Part shown: positions 50,957 to 64,000 of the stretch, one piece after another
Numbering within the stretch: position 1 is the first letter of the stretch
Layout of the letters: each line of letters opens with the position of its first letter
From: Bimastos eiseni
Taxonomy: Eukaryota; Annelida; Clitellata; Crassiclitellata; Lumbricidae
DNA length: 64,000 nt
Reading direction: 5' to 3'
NCBI GenBank assembly: GCA_959347315.1
Contig: OY365809.1
Span: 44,778,193-44,842,192, forward strand
The notes under the pieces: model-generated
Database searches by the model: none
The model's input: the letters and a program-made list of their open reading frames with translations, nothing else
What the model was told of the DNA's origin: nothing
Program-made: the position numbers and the translations under genes

Positions 50957-51826
50957 ACTTAGGTAATTATATATGGATAGATTCTTGATATACAAACTTA
51001 TACATCTACAGGTACATGTACATATATTCTCTGTATGCCATAAACTCACTATTCTGATGCTATTACAAGTAGATCCACTATAATTAGCAGTTGCTGACAT
51101 AACGACGAATATTTTACGAATGCATAAACAGTTGAACAGTTCAACAATTCTATGAACACTTGATATTGTTAAAAGTTAATTGCGTGCGTGTTAACAGTGA
51201 ACAATAATATTAGCAAAGAGCAGGCCACCACATAGGCTATTCACATTGCAACCATGGAGGGCGAAGTCAAGATACGACGAAGAAACACTGCTGGTGATTC
51301 TAAAGACTCTCTACGCAGTAGGCTATGGTATAATTGATATGGCAACAGTAGTGACGTTACCACACCTCACAACTCAGTCCTCTCCTATTGGTCGGTCACG
51401 GTGCTCTGGCTCCTAGGCTATCAATCAGTTGGTGGGCGTGATCAATGGGAAGTGTAAGCATATCATTAGTCGTTAGTGGAAACACTCAAATAAAACACAC
51501 AGACGATGATATATTGCATTGCATCATGTCAAAGAAGCTGCAGCGACATTCATAGCATCGCAATCATACTACAGCTTATTCAAGTCAGTTTGAATTGGAT
51601 AAACCAATATAGAATAAATTCATTGAAAAAGGTCGACGCCACGATCGCTGTAGCCCAGGCCTATAGAGAAACGAATGCATTTGCATCTTCATTGACGTAA
51701 GAGACAGCCTCAATGTCTGCATCGACGGACTATATTCGGCGTTGCGGATGTTTTGCCGGAAATTGTCCACAGTTACTTTAAAACAACTTTTAATTTACTG
51801 GGAGAAAGTAACAGAAAACCCTAAAG

Positions 51827-52157
51827 CAGAGCTGTCAAACTTTTTTGTAATGCGCCATTACAAAAAAGTTTGACAGCAAAAGTCAGTAGCAATAATTTCC
51901 AGCAAGTGGCCGGCCAGAGTGACCAATGCGCACAATGAAAATGTGGTTTGCATCCCAGTTGAATAATGCTTTGGAAACGCGATTCTGATATGCAATATCA
52001 ATTACAAACATCACAGAAAATTCATAAAGCCATACAATTACAAATTAGACGTTTCATTCTCAATTTTGTTGTTGTTAGACAAGGCTCTGTGGACCAGAAA
52101 TAGGCCTATATCGGCGGAGGCCAGAAATGGCCCGGTGGGCGGCTCTTTGACACCATG
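51827..52157. mobile_element. hAT-like MITE beginning with a perfect 22-bp palindrome
   Basis: The left end CAGAGCTGTCAAAC and right end TTTGACACCATG match the element at 16005-16291. Inside the left end, 51831-51852 and 51856-51877 are perfect inverted repeats around a 3-nt CGC loop. It lies downstream of the receptor gene. Confidence 0.5.
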
Positions 52158-52239
52158 TAGTAAAGGGTAGCTACCGTAGCTGCCTTGGTTTGGTGATGTG
52201 GTCAGGGCCTTGTCCCAATTTTTCTCCGTGAACTCTGCT

Positions 52240-52460
52240 GTTCGGCTTCAGAATCGCAAAAAAGTAATCCTCTTGCTTCCTTTTGATCGTACCGCAGTAT
52301 GTGGTAGACCCAGAGATATGGAATGATTGTCTGCAGCCTGAAACTTTCCTCACTAGACATAATACTGTTCGTTCTGGGCGAGTTGTAATCGGGAGCGCCT
52401 CTGAGAAGCTTCCTCAAGGGGACGCTATATAAATTCCCGAATGAATGAATGAAATTATAT
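52240..52460 (+). repeat. LINE 3' tail
   Basis: The sequence encodes a decayed VVDPEIWNDCLQPETF segment (WN motif) and ends GGGGACGCTATATAAATTCC plus (ATGA)n, the same 3' terminus as the other LINE tails here. Confidence 0.55.
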
Positions 52461-52847
52461 CTGCAAACAGTTTATGACATAGGCTTATCACTTCTCCATG
52501 TTGGATCTTATCAACCCGGAAATCTCACACCCTGAACACGAAGTAGGCTAAGTATAGAAAGTCTGATACGCACAAACATATTAAATAGGCGTACTTGACG
52601 CTTCGGTTAGTTCGTCACAATTCGACTACTTAATTAAGTTTCTTTACTTAAAAGTAGACAAATTCATTCAAATAAATCCACACAGAACGAGTTGAAAACG
52701 AGTTCAGACGTTCCTAACTGCGTTTCATTTCCGTTAACGGCGCTGGCCGTGTGCAAATCATTGACCTATATATGAGCCAATAGGATAAACGGATAATATG
52801 CCATGGCCAAGAATCATAATTACTCCAGTATCTCTGAGATCTAAATT

Positions 52848-63861
<11,014 letters not shown>

Positions 63862-64000
63862 CTAAGACACAAAAAATACCCATACGCAATCAACGCAATT
63901 GGTCGTTGCACAGTTAGCGAGCGACCAATAATTGTTCAGCAGTTTTCAGTTTAACGATACCGTGTGATAACAGGTATCACTGGCATCGCCCTCCTCCTTT

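Larger units (their letters stand above)
47701..52847. other. Region between OCIAD1 and the receptor gene: missing OCIAD1 exon 1, transposon remnants
   Basis: No coding exon was recognised. It holds a hAT-like element (47887-48595), a LINE 3' tail (about 49530-50030), the candidate promoter at 50815-50956, a fold-back element at 51827-52157 and another LINE tail (about 52240-52450). The OCIAD1 first exon must be here or further away but no ATG-bearing segment with a phase-0 donor was convincing. Confidence 0.55.

Overview
The window looks like nuclear DNA from an invertebrate animal, most likely a marine deuterostome. Coding exons are short (about 40-550 nt), GC-richer than their surroundings, flanked by GT..AG splice sites and separated by AT-rich introns full of microsatellites, minisatellites and decayed transposable elements. 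Three intron-rich genes can be reconstructed by reading frame and by matching splice phase from exon to exon. A SINE whose 3' half resembles the Deu domain (near 34.8-35.0 kb) and a glycine-receptor-like channel favour a non-vertebrate deuterostome (echinoderm, hemichordate or cephalochordate). This is inference, and a lophotrochozoan cannot be excluded.

Region 1 (about 1.1-40.9 kb, + strand) is the 3' three quarters of an axonemal outer-arm dynein heavy chain of the DNAH5/DNAH8 (gamma) class. I placed 46 consecutive exon positions that join in one frame (3542 residues plus stop). They run from the tail through the linker, AAA1-AAA4, the stalk with its microtubule-binding domain, AAA5, AAA6 and the C-terminal domain. 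The first roughly 1000 residues lie upstream of the window. Exon position 24 is occupied by two alternative 123-nt exons with the same phases (20752-20874 and 21229-21351), a likely mutually exclusive pair that would swap a segment between AAA3 and AAA4.

Region 2 (42.6-47.7 kb, - strand, tail-to-tail with the dynein gene) is OCIAD1, an OCIA-domain protein of mitochondrial membranes. Seven exons are placed; the first coding exon was not found. Its introns carry hAT-like non-autonomous DNA transposons, one with perfect 13-bp terminal inverted repeats and a perfect 8-bp target-site duplication.

Region 3 (52.8-63.9 kb, - strand) is an anion-selective Cys-loop receptor subunit most like vertebrate glycine receptor alpha chains. 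Seven exons cover the ligand-binding domain to TM4; the signal peptide lies beyond the right edge.

A recurring oddity is tandem duplication of exon-intron junctions. A 23-bp minisatellite repeats a splice donor eight times in the receptor gene. A dynein donor is duplicated 43 nt downstream. One dynein exon has an upstream, internally deleted 22-nt copy that keeps its splice sites and phase. The three genes share no evident pathway (ciliary motility, mitochondrial membrane, neuronal inhibition); their adjacency is a synteny fact, not a functional cluster.
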